Part shown: positions 6,547 to 14,983 of the stretch, one piece after another | Layout of the letters: each line of letters opens with the position of its first letter | Numbering within the stretch: the stretch's first letter is position 1 | From: an uncultured Oscillibacter sp. | GTDB lineage: Bacteria; Bacillota; Clostridia; Oscillospirales; Oscillospiraceae | Reading direction: 5' to 3' | DNA length: 56,043 nt | Assembly (NCBI GenBank): GCA_910586735.1 | Contig: CAJUJW010000011.1 | Coordinates: 1-56,043, forward strand | Translations under genes and position numbers: made by a program | The notes under the pieces: generated by a model | The model's database searches: none | The model's input: the letters and a program-made list of their open reading frames with translations, nothing else | What the model was told of the DNA's origin: nothing

Positions 6547-8525
6547 ATGGCCCTGCCCATGCTGGCCGCCGGCGCCTCCGCCAAGGAGGCCAAGGGCTGG
6601 TGGAGCGAGGAGTGCTGGGACACGGAGACCCTGGTCTCCCTGGGCGCGAAGCCTCCCGCGTACAACAAAAACGCTAAGGTCTACGAGATCGGCGCGCCGG
6701 AGCAGCTGCTGTACCTCTCCGGCAGCTGGAAATCCGCCGACACCAACAAGGACGGCGTGCCCGACGCCCCCCGGGACGGGCATTACGTGCTGACGGCGGA
6801 CATCGACATGGGCCCGCTGATGGAGAAAATCGGCCAGGCCATTGCCAAAGCCTCCGGCGGGGAGGCCGAGGGCTGGATGCCCCCCATCTCCGCCAACAAG
6901 GATGAAACCGCCGGCAAAACCGACGGCTGGTTCAAGGGCAAAATCGACGGCCAATATCACACCATCTCCAACCTGCGTATCTGCCGGTCCGAGGAGAAGT
7001 ACGCCGCCCTGGTGGGGTATCTGGGCGACGAGACCTTTGCCAGCCCCTCCATTCGGAACCTGGGTCTGGTGGGCAAGTGCGAGGGCCCTGTCCGCAACTG
7101 CCTGTCCTACATGAAGGTCAAGGCCAAGGAGCTGACCGGCGGGCTCATCGGCAGCATCGAGACCGGGGGCGCGGTGGAGAACTGCTATGTGGGCGGCTCC
7201 CTGACCGTCTCCAACGGCGATGGACCCGTCTCCGGCGGCGGCGTGGCCGGGGCCTTCGCGGCGGCGGAGTTCCTGAAAAACACCGTCTCCGTGGTCAAGA
7301 AAGTGGAAGGCGAGGAGGGCGCGGCCCTCTCCGGCAACCAGCCGGAAAAGCACCCCAACCGGGCGATTTTCCAGAGCGCCAATGCCAAGGTCCTCCAGAG
7401 CCGGGACCAGTATGAGAAAGAGCTCAAGTGGAACTTCAAGAACACCTGGGCCTGGGTGGGAGAGCCTGACGCGGGCTATCCCATGCCGGCGGGCTTCGTC
7501 AAGGCCGGGAACGCCCCCGAATTGAAGGTGGCCAAGGACCTCGCCGTCGAGGAACCCGTCCTCCTGCTGGACGACCTGCCGGTGAACTGGGCCGCCAAGG
7601 GCACCCAGCCCAGTATTAAGGTCCGGCTGCTCCTCCCCGAGGGGAAGAAGGCCGACAGCCTCAAGGTCTTCTACGGCAGAAGCCCGGAGAAGCTGACGGA
7701 CTCCGTGGACGTGCCCGAGGGCGGCGCGGTGAGGCTGCCCCTGAAAGACCCCGGACAGTATTACTACTGCGCCGCCGCCGTGGTGGACGGCGAGACTGTC
7801 ACGGTCCCCACGGATACCTCCGCCCCCCTGCCCCTGGAGCTGGACGACGGCGTGATTGACGCCAACCCCCGGGAGATTCTCTGCCAGGTGGACGAGACCT
7901 ATGCCCAGGTGAACCTCAACTGGCTCACCGACCCCGCTGTGACGGACTCCAAGGTCTGGTATCGGGCCAAGGGCGAGAACGACTGGCAGGCCGTCAAGGG
8001 GGAGAGCGTCCTCCACTACCTGACCAAGGGCTGGGAGGAGACACAGAGCCACTCCGCCGTTCTCACCGGCCTGAAGGCGGAGACCACTTATGAGTACGCC
8101 GTGGGCGGCACCTGCCGGGGAAAGGACTGCCGCAGCGCGGTCCACAGCTTCACCACCCTGCCCAACGAGGCGGAGTACGGCCCCCTGGAGGGCACGGGCT
8201 GGTGCGTCATCGGAGACGCCAGCTTCGTCTTCATCAACGCGGACCCCTACTCCGGGAAAAAGGGCGCGAACATTGAGGCCGACCGGGCCAAGTTCTTCGC
8301 CGAGCAGACAGCCTGGGCCAAGAAGGTCTACGAGGAGGCGGACTGCACCTGGCGTATCATGGCGGCCCACGTGGGCACCTACATTGTGAACTTCAACGAC
8401 CCCGCCGGCTATCCTTCTATCAGAGAGGGGAGGCAGAGGACTGATCCAAATTCGATGTCATCGACCAATATGACATTACCGTCAGCCTGAGCAAGGGCGC
8501 GGTAAAGGCCCAGGCCGCCGACTGA
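6547..8525 (+). pseudogene. Secreted GLUG-repeat / metallophosphoesterase-like protein, decayed
   Basis: The readable frame starts inside the end of a signal peptide (MALPMLAAGASA). The upstream part is out of frame and has a stop at 6523. A GLUG-type repeat region follows (GGLIGSIETGGAVENCYVGG), then a fibronectin-like segment (LNWLTDPAVTDSKVWYRA, LTGLKAETTYEYAVGG) as in purple acid phosphatases. The phosphatase domain is reduced to its last third (SFVFINADPY, WRIMAAHVGTYIV). The metal-binding half with the GDxH and GNHD motifs is absent. Near 8440 the frame shifts and the true tail reads FDVIDQYDITVSLSKG to TGA at 8523. Loss of start, active site and end frame argues for a pseudogene. Confidence 0.65.
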
Positions 8526-8532
8526 TAAGTAT

Positions 8533-8579
8533 AGGCTCCCGCTTTTCGGGGTTTGCTCCGAAGGGCGGGGGCCTTTCTT
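8533..8579 (+). terminator. Intrinsic terminator
   Basis: AGGCTCCCGC and GGGCGGGGGCCT pair, with an inner CGG/CCG pairing, and are followed by TTTCTT. It ends the decayed phosphatase-like gene. Confidence 0.7.
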
Positions 8580-8615
8580 GTTACTGAGTACAGCCTGACG
8601 AGAGGAGACTGCACG

Positions 8616-8693
8616 ATGGAATTTTCAGAATACTTCCCCACATAGGACCAGCTGACCGCCAAGCAAATCGCCCCAGCATCCATTAAACCATGA
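8616..8693 (+). pseudogene. N-terminal remnant of a Crp/Fnr-type regulator
   Basis: GAGGAG precedes ATG at 8616. The frame reads MEFSEYFPT, TAG, DQLTAKQIAPASIKP, TGA. The pattern FPxYDQLT is how many Crp/Fnr regulators begin, and the TAG stands where tyrosine would be expected. Only about 25 codons remain; the rest is missing and vanT ends on the opposite strand over it. Confidence 0.4.
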
Positions 8694-10758
8694 CCCTACT
8701 CAGCCGCGCGCCAAACCGGCTCAACACCTCATTTGTAATCGTCTCCCCCGCTTCGGACAAGTCGCAGACACTGATCTCCCTCTGCCCGGACGCCCCAATG
8801 ACTACCGCAATATCGCCGCTCTCCACACCTGGAATCCCCGTCACATCCACCAATGTCTGGTCCATGCAGACGAGGCCGACCACAGGGGCTTCCGTCCCCT
8901 TGAGCAAAACCTTCCCCCGCCCGCGGGACAGGGCGCGGGGGAAGCCGTCTGCGTACCCGATGGTCAGAACGGCGATACGCCGGTCGCATTCCGCCGTGTA
9001 TCCAAAGCCATAGCCCGCGCGCTCCCCTTTGCGCAGGTCCCTTACCGACGCCACCCGCGCTTTCAGGGACAGAACCGGCCGCAGGGCAACGGGACAGGTC
9101 TCCAAACCGGCGCGGCCGCTCAGCACGCCGTAGAGGGCGATGCCCACTCTGGCGTAAGCGCCTCCGAGTTCCGGGTAGTTGAGAAGCCCATAGCTGGACA
9201 GCAGGTGCGCCCTGCCATAGGACAGGCCCCGTTTTCGCAGGTCGCCGAGGACCTCGCAGAACGCCGCCGCCTGGATGAGCGTAAACGCCTCGTCCTCCCC
9301 GCCTCGGGTCTCGTCGGCGCACAGGTGCGTGAAGACCCCCTGGACGCGCAGACTGCGCAGCTGAAACACCTGGGCGATTTCCGCTTTCTGTTCCGCCGGG
9401 ACGCCCAGACGGCGCATCCCCGTGTCGATTTTCAGATGGACCCTCAGCTTTTTCCCGCAGTCATTCAGCTGCCGGGCGTGTTCCGCGTCGACCACCGTCT
9501 GCGTCAAATGGTATCTCCGCAGAAGGGGAACCTGCCCCGGATGGGTGTAGCCCAGCACCAGAATCTCCCCCCGGACCCCGTGCCGCCGGAGTTCCGCCCC
9601 CTCCTCCGCCGCAGCAACGCAGAAGGCCCGGACGCCCAGGCGGTTCAGCTCCTTCGCCGCCAAAACCGCCCCGTGGCCGTAGGCGTTGGCCTTGACGGCG
9701 GGCATCAGCGCGCAGCCCTCCGGCAGCAGGGACCGCAGCCGCTCCACGTTATGCCGCAGGGCGGCCCGGTCCAGCTCAATCCACGCCCGCGCCTTCGGGT
9801 ACGGCTTCGGCGGCGGGGCCAGCAGGAGCAGATGGGACAGGAGCAGGCTGAGCGCCAGCACCGCCAGAAAGTGGACAACCGTGTTTTCCACCAGCGGCCC
9901 GGTCAGACCCGCGGCCCCCGCGCCCCGCCGCGTCAGCACGATGCACCAGGGATGGAGCAGGTACACCAGCGCCGTCAGCCTCCGGACCTCCCGCCGCTCG
10001 CCCTGGTTGAAACCCAGCAGGAGGGAGAACAGAAACACCATCAGGAAGGGGAAGCTGAGATACATGCTGTCAAACCGCTGGACTCCCGCCCCGTGAAGAA
10101 GCAGGGCCTCGGAGACCAGCGTAGACAGAGAGACCAGAAAGCCCGCCAGGGAGACGCGCCGCCCCAGGGTAATCCCCGCCGCCCCCAGCAGGAGGAACAG
10201 CGGGACGTAAAACAGCCCGTTCCGGGTGTAGGTGAACACCCGAAAGACGGCGTCGTAAAGACGGGCCGCGCCCTCCGGCAGCAGGCCGTAATAGCTGTCG
10301 CCGCCCAGGCCGACCAGGTACAGCCCCCCGGCAATCAGAAGGGCTTTTTTCTCTCCCAGGCGGCTGAGGAGCCGGGCGATGGGCGCGCCCAGAAGCAGGG
10401 CCGGGAGATACCAGAGATGGTAAAAGCTGCCGTCAAACAGCACCTGCCGGGGGAAGTCCGGGGACAGCTGCCCCGCGTACCAGTTGAGGGGCAGGTACAG
10501 CAGGACGCCGGCCCCGTACAGGAGCGCCGTCTTTTTTAGGAACCGCCCCGTGGAGCGCCAGCCGTCCCGGCCCAGGAAATACCCGCTGACCATGATGAAA
10601 TAAGGCACCGCCACCCGGCGGAGCACCGTCAGGAGCCAGAGAAACTGCCCCTCGGCGGAACGGGTGTGATTGGCAACCACCAGGGCGACGGCGACGAGGC
10701 GGAAGTCGTCCAGGGCCGGGAATTTCCCCGCGGCCCCGGCGGGCGCGCCCGCCCTCAT
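8683..10758 (-). CDS. vanT: VanT-type membrane serine/alanine racemase (691 aa)
   Basis: Residues 1-315 form an acyltransferase-3-like membrane domain with about ten hydrophobic segments. It opens FPALDDFRLVAVALVVANHT and probably imports or presents serine. Residues 323-691 are a PLP-dependent alanine-racemase domain with the PLP lysine at K356 (PAVKANAYGHG). The KIDTGMRRLG, RVGIALYG and CMDQTLVDVT motifs are also visible. The enzyme makes D-Ser for D-Ala-D-Ser peptidoglycan stems. The start overlaps the vanG stop by four bases (ATGA), so the two are translationally coupled. The length equals known VanT proteins. Confidence 0.92.
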   Translation of the reverse strand: MRAGAPAGAAGKFPALDDFRLVAVALVVANHTRSAEGQFLWLLTVLRRVAVPYFIMVSGYFLGRDGWRSTGRFLKKTALLYGAGVLLYLPLNWYAGQLSPDFPRQVLFDGSFYHLWYLPALLLGAPIARLLSRLGEKKALLIAGGLYLVGLGGDSYYGLLPEGAARLYDAVFRVFTYTRNGLFYVPLFLLLGAAGITLGRRVSLAGFLVSLSTLVSEALLLHGAGVQRFDSMYLSFPFLMVFLFSLLLGFNQGERREVRRLTALVYLLHPWCIVLTRRGAGAAGLTGPLVENTVVHFLAVLALSLLLSHLLLLAPPPKPYPKARAWIELDRAALRHNVERLRSLLPEGCALMPAVKANAYGHGAVLAAKELNRLGVRAFCVAAAEEGAELRRHGVRGEILVLGYTHPGQVPLLRRYHLTQTVVDAEHARQLNDCGKKLRVHLKIDTGMRRLGVPAEQKAEIAQVFQLRSLRVQGVFTHLCADETRGGEDEAFTLIQAAAFCEVLGDLRKRGLSYGRAHLLSSYGLLNYPELGGAYARVGIALYGVLSGRAGLETCPVALRPVLSLKARVASVRDLRKGERAGYGFGYTAECDRRIAVLTIGYADGFPRALSRGRGKVLLKGTEAPVVGLVCMDQTLVDVTGIPGVESGDIAVVIGASGQREISVCDLSEAGETITNEVLSRFGARLSRVMV

Positions 10759-11801
10759 GGCGTCACCGCCAGTTCGATGATGGCGGAAACCAGCCGCTCA
10801 AAGGACAGTCCCGCCGCCTTCATCATATTTGGAAAGCGGCTGTGGGCGGTGAAGCCGGGGATGGTGTTGACCTCGTTGAACACCAGGCGGCCCTCCGGGG
10901 TCAGAAATTGGTCCACACGGGCAAAGCCCCGGCAGTCCAGCGCCCGATAGATCGCCTTCGCATTTTCCTGAATCCGCCGTCGCTGGTCCGGCGTGACCCG
11001 GGCGGGCACGTGGATGGCGGAGGTTTTTAGGGTGTACTTCTCCGTGTAGTCGAAGAAGTCCCCGGCAAGGGCGATCTCGTCCGGCTCTCCCACCGTCAGG
11101 ACATCGTTTCCCAAGACGGCGCAGCCCACCTCAAAGCCGGGAACCGCCGCCTCCACAATGGCCTGTTCATCGTAGGCAAAGGCCGCCTCCAGGGCGGCGG
11201 GGAGGGCGCTTCTCTCCATGACCCTGGTAATTCCGAAGGAGGACCCGGCCCGGAGGGGCTTGACGAACAGGGGATACCCGATTTCCTCCGCCCGCTCCAG
11301 GGTCTCCCGGTCCGCCCGCCTCGCCGTGAAGGACTCCGGCACGTCGATTCCGGCGGCCCGGACCAACCTGTGGGCTCGGTCCTTGTCCATGCACAGCGCC
11401 GAGGCCAGCACGCCGCAGCCCGCCAGGGGAATCCCCGCCAGCTCCAGCAGGCCCTGGACCGTGCCGTCCTCCCCGTTCCGCCCGTGGAGGACGGGAAAGG
11501 CGGCGTCCAGGTGAATCCGCCGGAGGGCCCGTTCCTCAAACACCAGCAGGGCGGCCCGGCTTCGGCTGGGGGACAGCGCCGCCGGGGCGCAAATTTCTCC
11601 GCTGTTCCAGCTGCCGTCCCCGACGCGGCTCACCGGGCCGGTGTAGTGAAACCAGTCCCCGTTCCGGGAGATGCCCACCATCACCGGCTCGTACTTCTCC
11701 CGGTCCATGTGCCGCAGGACGGCGGCGGCGGACTGGAGGGACACCCCGTACTCCGGGGAACAGCCGCCGAAGAGGACGGCGATTTTTAATTTCCGATCCA
11801 T
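10755..11801 (-). CDS. vanG: D-alanine--D-serine ligase, VanG type (348 aa)
   Basis: An ATP-grasp ligase joining D-Ala to D-Ser, which lowers vancomycin binding. Visible motifs are the N-terminal KIAVLFGGCSPEYGVSL, HGRNGEDGTVQGLLEL, GYPLFVKPLRAGSSFGITRV for ATP binding, and FFDYTEKYTLKTSAIHVPA. The EKY-K signature marks D-Ala-D-Ser rather than D-Ala-D-Lac ligases. The metal-binding end reads VFNEVNTIPGFTAHSRFP. Length and order are as in VanG. It lies between a C39-like peptidase gene and vanT in one operon on the minus strand. Confidence 0.92.
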   Translation of the reverse strand: MDRKLKIAVLFGGCSPEYGVSLQSAAAVLRHMDREKYEPVMVGISRNGDWFHYTGPVSRVGDGSWNSGEICAPAALSPSRSRAALLVFEERALRRIHLDAAFPVLHGRNGEDGTVQGLLELAGIPLAGCGVLASALCMDKDRAHRLVRAAGIDVPESFTARRADRETLERAEEIGYPLFVKPLRAGSSFGITRVMERSALPAALEAAFAYDEQAIVEAAVPGFEVGCAVLGNDVLTVGEPDEIALAGDFFDYTEKYTLKTSAIHVPARVTPDQRRRIQENAKAIYRALDCRGFARVDQFLTPEGRLVFNEVNTIPGFTAHSRFPNMMKAAGLSFERLVSAIIELAVTP

Positions 11802-11816
11802 AATAATCTCCCCCTC

Positions 11817-12749
11817 TCACAGGGCGCGGAAGGCCCACAGGTTGCTGATCTGGGGCTCCAGCGTCTCGTAGTCCCAGAGCATGCCGCTTCGCTGGGTACT
11901 GTTGGGGTCGTTGACGGTAAACCGCCCGTCCCGCGTCCCGGTGATGACGATGAAGTGCCCGCTGGTGGTGAAATCCCCCGGCCCCACCACGCAGATGATG
12001 GGCCATCCCTCCTCCAGCGCGCTTTCCATCCTGGACTTCATCAGGGGCAGCTCCTCCCCCTCCACGCCGAAGTGGGAGGCCCCTTGACTCATGAGGGTCC
12101 AGGCCGTCCCCGCGCCGTAGACGTAATAGCCCTCCTGGGCGGCGTACCGGGCCACGGCGTAGGGCGTGATGGTGTCGTCCCCCGTCAGCCCCGCCGCCAC
12201 CATGGCAAGACACGCGGGCCCGCAGCCGCTGACCACCACGGAGCTGGCCCCGTAGTCCCCATAGCCCCAGCGCTGATCGTATTGCAGCAGAAGGGGAATC
12301 TCCCCGGCCTCCACCTCGCCGATGGTGTCGGCGAACACCTGCCCCTTTTTCTCCGGGTACTCCAGCACGAAGTCCAGCATGTCCAGGTTCCGGGACAGCA
12401 TTTTCAGCAGGTCCTCCGGGTAGTCCTGGCAGCGGTCAATCACGTCCTGGACCCGCCCGTCCTGGGCCGCCAAGTCCCGCAGGGCCTGTAAGGTCTCGCA
12501 GTCCAGAGAGGCCCGGATGATTTCCGCCGGCCCGCCGCCCGCCGGTTCGTCCACCTGATATGCCAGGGCGTCGGGCGGGGGAGTGATTTGGCGGAACATG
12601 GAGACCAGCTCCCGCCCGAGGACCATCAGCCCGGCAATGGTCAGCGCCCACACAAGGGCCTGGAGAATCAGCGCCCTCCGAAGCTGTCTGCGCCGTCTTT
12701 TCCGGCGGCGGGCCTGTCCGTTTTCAAAATCCATCATGCGTGCTTCCAT
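11817..12749 (-). CDS. Membrane-anchored C39-like cysteine peptidase of the van operon (310 aa)
   Basis: AAGGAAGG precedes the ATG. A basic cytoplasmic start (RRRKRRRRQLRR) is followed by one membrane segment at about residues 25-46, so the rest faces outward. The peptidase domain (about 150-310) carries the C39-type triad: Q157 with YDQRWGYG, the nucleophile C176 in SGCGPACLAM, H265 in GHFIVITG and D281 in VNDPN. In characterised van clusters this slot usually holds VanXY or VanY, zinc D,D-peptidases that remove D-Ala-D-Ala. No such enzyme is in the window, so a cell-wall or peptide role here is inference. Confidence 0.82.
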   Translation of the reverse strand: MEARMMDFENGQARRRKRRRRQLRRALILQALVWALTIAGLMVLGRELVSMFRQITPPPDALAYQVDEPAGGGPAEIIRASLDCETLQALRDLAAQDGRVQDVIDRCQDYPEDLLKMLSRNLDMLDFVLEYPEKKGQVFADTIGEVEAGEIPLLLQYDQRWGYGDYGASSVVVSGCGPACLAMVAAGLTGDDTITPYAVARYAAQEGYYVYGAGTAWTLMSQGASHFGVEGEELPLMKSRMESALEEGWPIICVVGPGDFTTSGHFIVITGTRDGRFTVNDPNSTQRSGMLWDYETLEPQISNLWAFRAL

Positions 12750-12789
12750 CGTAAGCCTTCCTTTCTGGTGTCGTTGGTAAATGGGAAAG

Positions 12790-12827
12790 CGCCTCTGTTG
12801 GGTTTGATTCTACCAAACAGAGACGCC
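12790..12827 (-). terminator. Hairpin between vanS and the C39-vanG-vanT operon
   Basis: GCGCCTCTGTT (12790-12800) and AACAGAGACGC (12817-12827) pair. It could end read-through from vanRS or sit in the leader of the downstream operon. A TAGAAT -10-like sequence lies in its loop on the minus strand. Confidence 0.5.
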
Positions 12828-12834
12828 GGATGCT

Positions 12835-12873
12835 TTAAGATGGAATTGTCGAATCCTTAAGATTTTCCTAAGA
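12835..12873 (-). promoter_or_regulatory. VanR-type binding boxes before the C39-vanG-vanT operon
   Basis: Hexamers TTAAGA (12835), TTAAGA (12857) and CTAAGA (12868) fall on an exact 11-bp grid, with a degenerate unit at 12846. On the minus strand the last unit reads TCTTAGGAAAA, identical to a box before vanR. Direct repeats one helical turn apart are typical of OmpR-family regulators such as VanR. Confidence 0.65.
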
Positions 12874-12886
12874 GGAGGTATAGATT

Positions 12887-14017
12887 TTATGACCCTGTCC
12901 CGGGCAGGCGGATGATGAAGGCGACGGTGTGGTTTTCACTGGACGCCCGGATGCTTCCGCCGTGGAGGAGCACAATCTCCTTGGCGATGGCCAGTCCCAG
13001 GCCCGTGCCTCCCGTGCCGGTGGAGCGGGCCTGGTCCAGGCGGTAGAACTTATCAAAGAGGGCCTCCAGCTTTTCCGCCGGGATGTCCTCCCCCTGGTTC
13101 TGGAAGCGGATGACCACGTCCTGTTCCGCCCGCTTGGCAGAGACCGCAATCTCGGTCCGGGGGTCGCTGTAGGCCGCGGCGTTTTTCAGGATGTTCCCGA
13201 ACACTCGGGCCAGCTTTTCCGCGTCGCCCAGGACGGTCAGGTCCTCGTCCATGCCCAGGGCCACGGTATTGCCCCGGGCCGCCAGAACCGGCGTCAGCTC
13301 GTCCGTCAGCTGCACCAGCAGACAGCAGAGGTCCACCGGTTCCCTGGCCAGCGCGATCTGCCGGGAGTTGTAGCGGGTGATTTCAAAAAACTCGTTCATC
13401 ATGGTCTCCAGCCGGTAGGCCTTGTCCAGGGCGATACGCACCCGCTTGGCCCGCTGTTCCGGCGGGCTGTCCGGCTCCTCCTCCAGGAGGTTCAGGTAGC
13501 CGATGACCGAGGTCAGGGGCGTGCGGATGTCGTGGGCCAGGTACATGACCAGCTCGTCCTTCCGCCGTTCCGCCAGGGCGGTCGCCTCCTTCCGTTCCGC
13601 CAGGGTCCGCTTGACGGCGTTCAGCTTCCGCTCGAAGGGCAGCATCTCCGGGGAAAGGCGGATCGGTTCCCCGTCGTCCGTCAGCAGGGACTCGATGCCC
13701 TGGTTGATCTCGCTGAAATAGCGGCTCATGCCCCGGAAGACCAGCCACAGCATCACGGCGAAAACCAGGAACGCCGCCCCGCAGAAAAAGAGGTCCTTGT
13801 TGAGGCGGAAGTGGTCGGCGTAAAAATAAAAAGCCTCCTGAATGCCCATGTCCAGGACGTTTACCAGAAACCAGACGATAACGTCCCCCATGCGCCGCTT
13901 CCAGAGCAGCCGGTACAGAGCCGCGACAATCAGGACCGACAGCGCCACGCTGCCGCACACCCGCCGGGTGAGCTTGGAGTGAAAGACCGAATACTCGTCC
14001 CTATCCTTCCGCTTCAA
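12887..14017 (-). CDS. vanS: VanS-type sensor histidine kinase (376 aa)
   Basis: Two membrane segments (about 22-38 and 78-95) flank a short outside loop (YFYADHFRLNKD), followed by a linker helix. The HisKA domain has the phosphorylated H162 (MYLAHDIRTPLTSVIGYL). The HATPase domain has the N box (RVFGNILKNAAAYS), FDKFYRLD and TGGTGLGLAIAKEI. It senses cell-wall stress or glycopeptide and controls VanR. It overlaps vanR by 17 bases. The short loop is typical of VanS in VanB/G-type systems. Confidence 0.9.
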   Translation of the reverse strand: MKRKDRDEYSVFHSKLTRRVCGSVALSVLIVAALYRLLWKRRMGDVIVWFLVNVLDMGIQEAFYFYADHFRLNKDLFFCGAAFLVFAVMLWLVFRGMSRYFSEINQGIESLLTDDGEPIRLSPEMLPFERKLNAVKRTLAERKEATALAERRKDELVMYLAHDIRTPLTSVIGYLNLLEEEPDSPPEQRAKRVRIALDKAYRLETMMNEFFEITRYNSRQIALAREPVDLCCLLVQLTDELTPVLAARGNTVALGMDEDLTVLGDAEKLARVFGNILKNAAAYSDPRTEIAVSAKRAEQDVVIRFQNQGEDIPAEKLEALFDKFYRLDQARSTGTGGTGLGLAIAKEIVLLHGGSIRASSENHTVAFIIRLPGTGS

Positions 14018-14726
14018 TTTTATACCCCACTCCCCATACCGTTTTGATGTACTTGGGCTTGTCCGTGCTGTCCCCCAGCTTCTCCCGCAGGTGCCGGATG
14101 TGGACCGTGATGGTGTTGTTGGATTTGCTGTAGTATTCGTCCTTCCAGATTTGGTGGAACAGCTCCTCGGCGCCGACGGCGGTCCCCCGGTTTTCCAGGA
14201 GAATGCGGAGGATGGAAAACTCCGTGGGGGTCAGCTCCAGGGGCCGGCCGTCCAGAGAACAGGCGTGGGCCTTTTTGTTCAGTGCCAGATCGCCGTGAAC
14301 CAGCGTGCCCGCCGGGACGGCGGGGCCCGGGTCCCCGGCATGGGCGGGGTTGTACTTTTTGTAGCGGCGCAGCTGGGACTTTACTCTGGCCACCAGCTCC
14401 AGGGGGCGGAAGGGCTTGGTCACATAGTCGTCGGCCCCCAGGGTCAAGCCGGTGATTTTGTCGGTTTCCGAGTCCTTGGCCGTCAGCATGATGATGGGCC
14501 AGGTGTGGGTTTCCCGAATCCTCCTGCACAGGGCAAAGCCGTCGATGTCCGGCAGCATCACGTCCAGGATGGCGAGATCCAGGTCCGTGGACTCGATACA
14601 GGCCAGGGCGTCCCGCGCCGAGTAGAACTTGAAAATCGTGTAGTCCTCTTCCGCCAGATAGGTCTCAATCAGGTCCGCGATTTCGGGTTCGTCGTCTACA
14701 ACCAGAATCTTGTGGAACATACGCAT
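14001..14726 (-). CDS. vanR: VanR-type OmpR-family response regulator (241 aa)
   Basis: AAAGGAGG precedes the gene. The receiver domain has D11/D12, the phosphorylation site D55 (LAILDVMLPDIDG), T83 (MLTAKD) and K105 (VTKPF). The winged helix (about 140-241) has ELTPTEFSILRILLENRG, NTITVHIRHLREKLG and IKTVWGVGYK. It should activate both its own promoter and the C39-vanG-vanT operon, since matching boxes lie before each. Confidence 0.92.
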   Translation of the reverse strand: MRMFHKILVVDDEPEIADLIETYLAEEDYTIFKFYSARDALACIESTDLDLAILDVMLPDIDGFALCRRIRETHTWPIIMLTAKDSETDKITGLTLGADDYVTKPFRPLELVARVKSQLRRYKKYNPAHAGDPGPAVPAGTLVHGDLALNKKAHACSLDGRPLELTPTEFSILRILLENRGTAVGAEELFHQIWKDEYYSKSNNTITVHIRHLREKLGDSTDKPKYIKTVWGVGYKIEAEG

Positions 14727-14780
14727 CCTCCTTTCGGCTCTGCTTTATCGTAGCAGAAAGGCGTTCCCGGTTTGTTGCCC

Positions 14781-14813
14781 TTTTCCTAAGAAAATGTGAA
14801 GATTTCCTTAAGG
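14781..14813 (-). promoter_or_regulatory. VanR-type binding boxes before vanR
   Basis: CTAAGA (14786), TGAAGA (14797) and TTAAGG (14808) are spaced exactly 11 bp apart. The unit at 14781-14791, read on the minus strand as TCTTAGGAAAA, is identical to the one at 12863-12873. Confidence 0.65.
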
Positions 14814-14851
14814 TGGTTGGGGGGATTCCGCTGGCTGGCGGAGGACCAAAT

Positions 14852-14880
14852 CAAAGGCCCGGAGGACCTCCGGGCCTTTG
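14852..14880 (-). terminator. Terminator hairpin downstream of amt
   Basis: CAAAGGCCCGGAGG and CCTCCGGGCCTTTG form a perfect stem with AC between. It lies about 100 bases past the amt stop, between amt and the vanR promoter. Confidence 0.65.
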
Positions 14881-14983
14881 GCCATCCGGGCCGTCGATTC
14901 CTTCGCCCCGCCGGGCCTGGGTTCCGGCGTTTTTTCATAGGCGTCCCATCCTTTTCAATCAGCCGCGCTTTCGCCGCCGCACC

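Noticed and set aside
6358..8370. Open frame of about 670 codons on the minus strand opposite the phosphatase-like gene
   Set aside because: It mirrors the codon pattern of the GC-rich plus-strand frame, has low-complexity Gly/Val/Leu/His-rich text and no ribosome site.
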